Assembly (NCBI GenBank): GCA_025457985.1
Contig: JALOTI010000142.1
Span: 1 to 5,761 of the forward strand
Reading direction: 5' to 3'
Origin: Leptospira sp.
GTDB taxonomy: Bacteria > Spirochaetota > Leptospiria > Leptospirales > Leptospiraceae
DNA length: 5,761 nucleotides
The position numbers and the translations under genes were made by a program. This document shows, piece by piece, positions 5,412 through 5,761 of this stretch. The notes beneath the pieces were generated by a model that had not been told where the DNA came from, ran no database searches, and worked only from the letters and a program-made list of their open reading frames with translations. Every line of letters starts with the position of its first letter. Position 1 is the stretch's first letter.

Positions 5412-5642
5412 ATGACGATTCGATTGGAAAATTCAACGGGAAGAAGGAACGGCCGTTTTGTTGCATACGAATACGGTGAAGATCTGTTTGGATTTTTGTT
5501 CCTAAACAAATGGTCAGGACGAGAAAAAGGTCGCCTTATCGACAAATGGGTACTAAATGATCTTGGTAGTTTGATTCGTGTCCTCGACACCGAGATCTCA
5601 AGACGAGAAGAAGAAAATTACGAACGCCCTCTATTCCAATAA
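5412..5642 (+). CDS. Small hypothetical protein (76 residues), divergently transcribed
   Basis: I do not recognise this protein. It is the only plus-strand gene I accept. The composition is that of a folded soluble protein: an N-terminal polar stretch (MTIRLENSTGRRNGRF, 1-16), a likely beta-rich section with aromatics (VAYEYGEDLFGFLFLNKW, 17-34), GREKGRLIDKWVLNDLG (36-52) and a charged helix (LIRVLDTEISRREEENYE, 54-71). There is no signal peptide, Cys or convincing membrane helix. The ATG at 5412 has no Shine-Dalgarno sequence, and the frame stays open a short way upstream, so the start is uncertain; a very short leader is possible. An antisense frame over the same bases has poorer composition and a GTG start with no Shine-Dalgarno. 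Function unknown. Confidence 0.6.
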   Translation: MTIRLENSTGRRNGRFVAYEYGEDLFGFLFLNKWSGREKGRLIDKWVLNDLGSLIRVLDTEISRREEENYERPLFQ

Positions 5643-5761
5643 TCCGAGTTTTGTTTTCTTTCAAAAAAGAGAATTCAAACTTGGAATCCTAATCCCAAAA
5701 CTCAAAAACAAACTCAAAAATCTTTCTCGCTTTCGATTGATAAACTTTTTGTCTATCGTAA
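5643..5761. other. AT-rich end region with a 12-bp tandem repeat; no gene called
   Basis: After the TAA at 5642 I see no hairpin terminator. Two tandem copies of a 12-mer starting AAACTCAAAAA lie at 5698-5709 and 5710-5721, differing only at the last base. A minus-strand frame is open from the window edge to about 5665 and could be the tail of a gene beyond the window, but it is too short to judge. Confidence 0.4.

Noticed and set aside
5222..5590. Minus-strand open frame of 122 codons covering the divergent region
   Set aside because: It starts with GTG without a Shine-Dalgarno sequence, is rich in Arg/Pro/Ser/His, overlaps the small gene with the strong GGAGG site, and runs antisense to the better plus-strand frame at 5412-5642.

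Overview
The window looks like a chromosomal stretch of a Leptospira-type spirochaete, possibly one of the saprophytic species. This is an inference from moderately AT-rich DNA, the protein style, an acyl-CoA synthetase with an unusual hydrophobic insert, and an ArsS-type arsenosugar module. No rRNA or other taxonomic marker is present, so the assignment is not proven. Nearly everything is on the minus strand, so the order of transcription runs from high to low coordinates.

Right end (about 5030-5761): two small uncharacterised genes diverge from a 168-bp AT-tract-rich region. One is a 70-residue basic protein on the minus strand with an excellent Shine-Dalgarno sequence. The other is a 76-residue protein on the plus strand. 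The last 119 bases hold nothing I can call with confidence apart from a short tandem repeat.

Middle (about 1370-5003): a lipid-metabolism operon. A good promoter (TTGACC, 17 bp, TATCCT), covered by a perfect 8-bp inverted repeat, precedes a 682-residue long-chain acyl-CoA synthetase. One base later comes an enoyl-CoA hydratase/isomerase-family protein, and 12 bases after that an AraC-family regulator. The enzymes would activate fatty acids to acyl-CoA and act on an enoyl-CoA intermediate. Leptospira is known to use long-chain fatty acids as its main carbon source, so this is core physiology for such an organism. The AraC protein has an unusually short second helix-turn-helix.

Left (1-1289): a VOC-fold protein containing no histidine, then a 210-bp intergenic region packed with inverted repeats, then two genes 2 bp apart. 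These two are an AhpD-like (CxxC) peroxidase-like protein of the arsenosugar-associated type and the N-terminal 119 residues of the radical SAM enzyme ArsS, which is cut by the window edge. ArsS joins a 5'-deoxyadenosyl group to methylated arsenic. The methyltransferase ArsM expected to supply its substrate is not in the window.

The points most worth following are the arsenosugar pair with its dyad-covered promoter, the four-copy alternating motif between voc and the peroxidase-like gene, the membrane-hairpin-like insert in the acyl-CoA synthetase, and the compact AraC DNA-binding domain.
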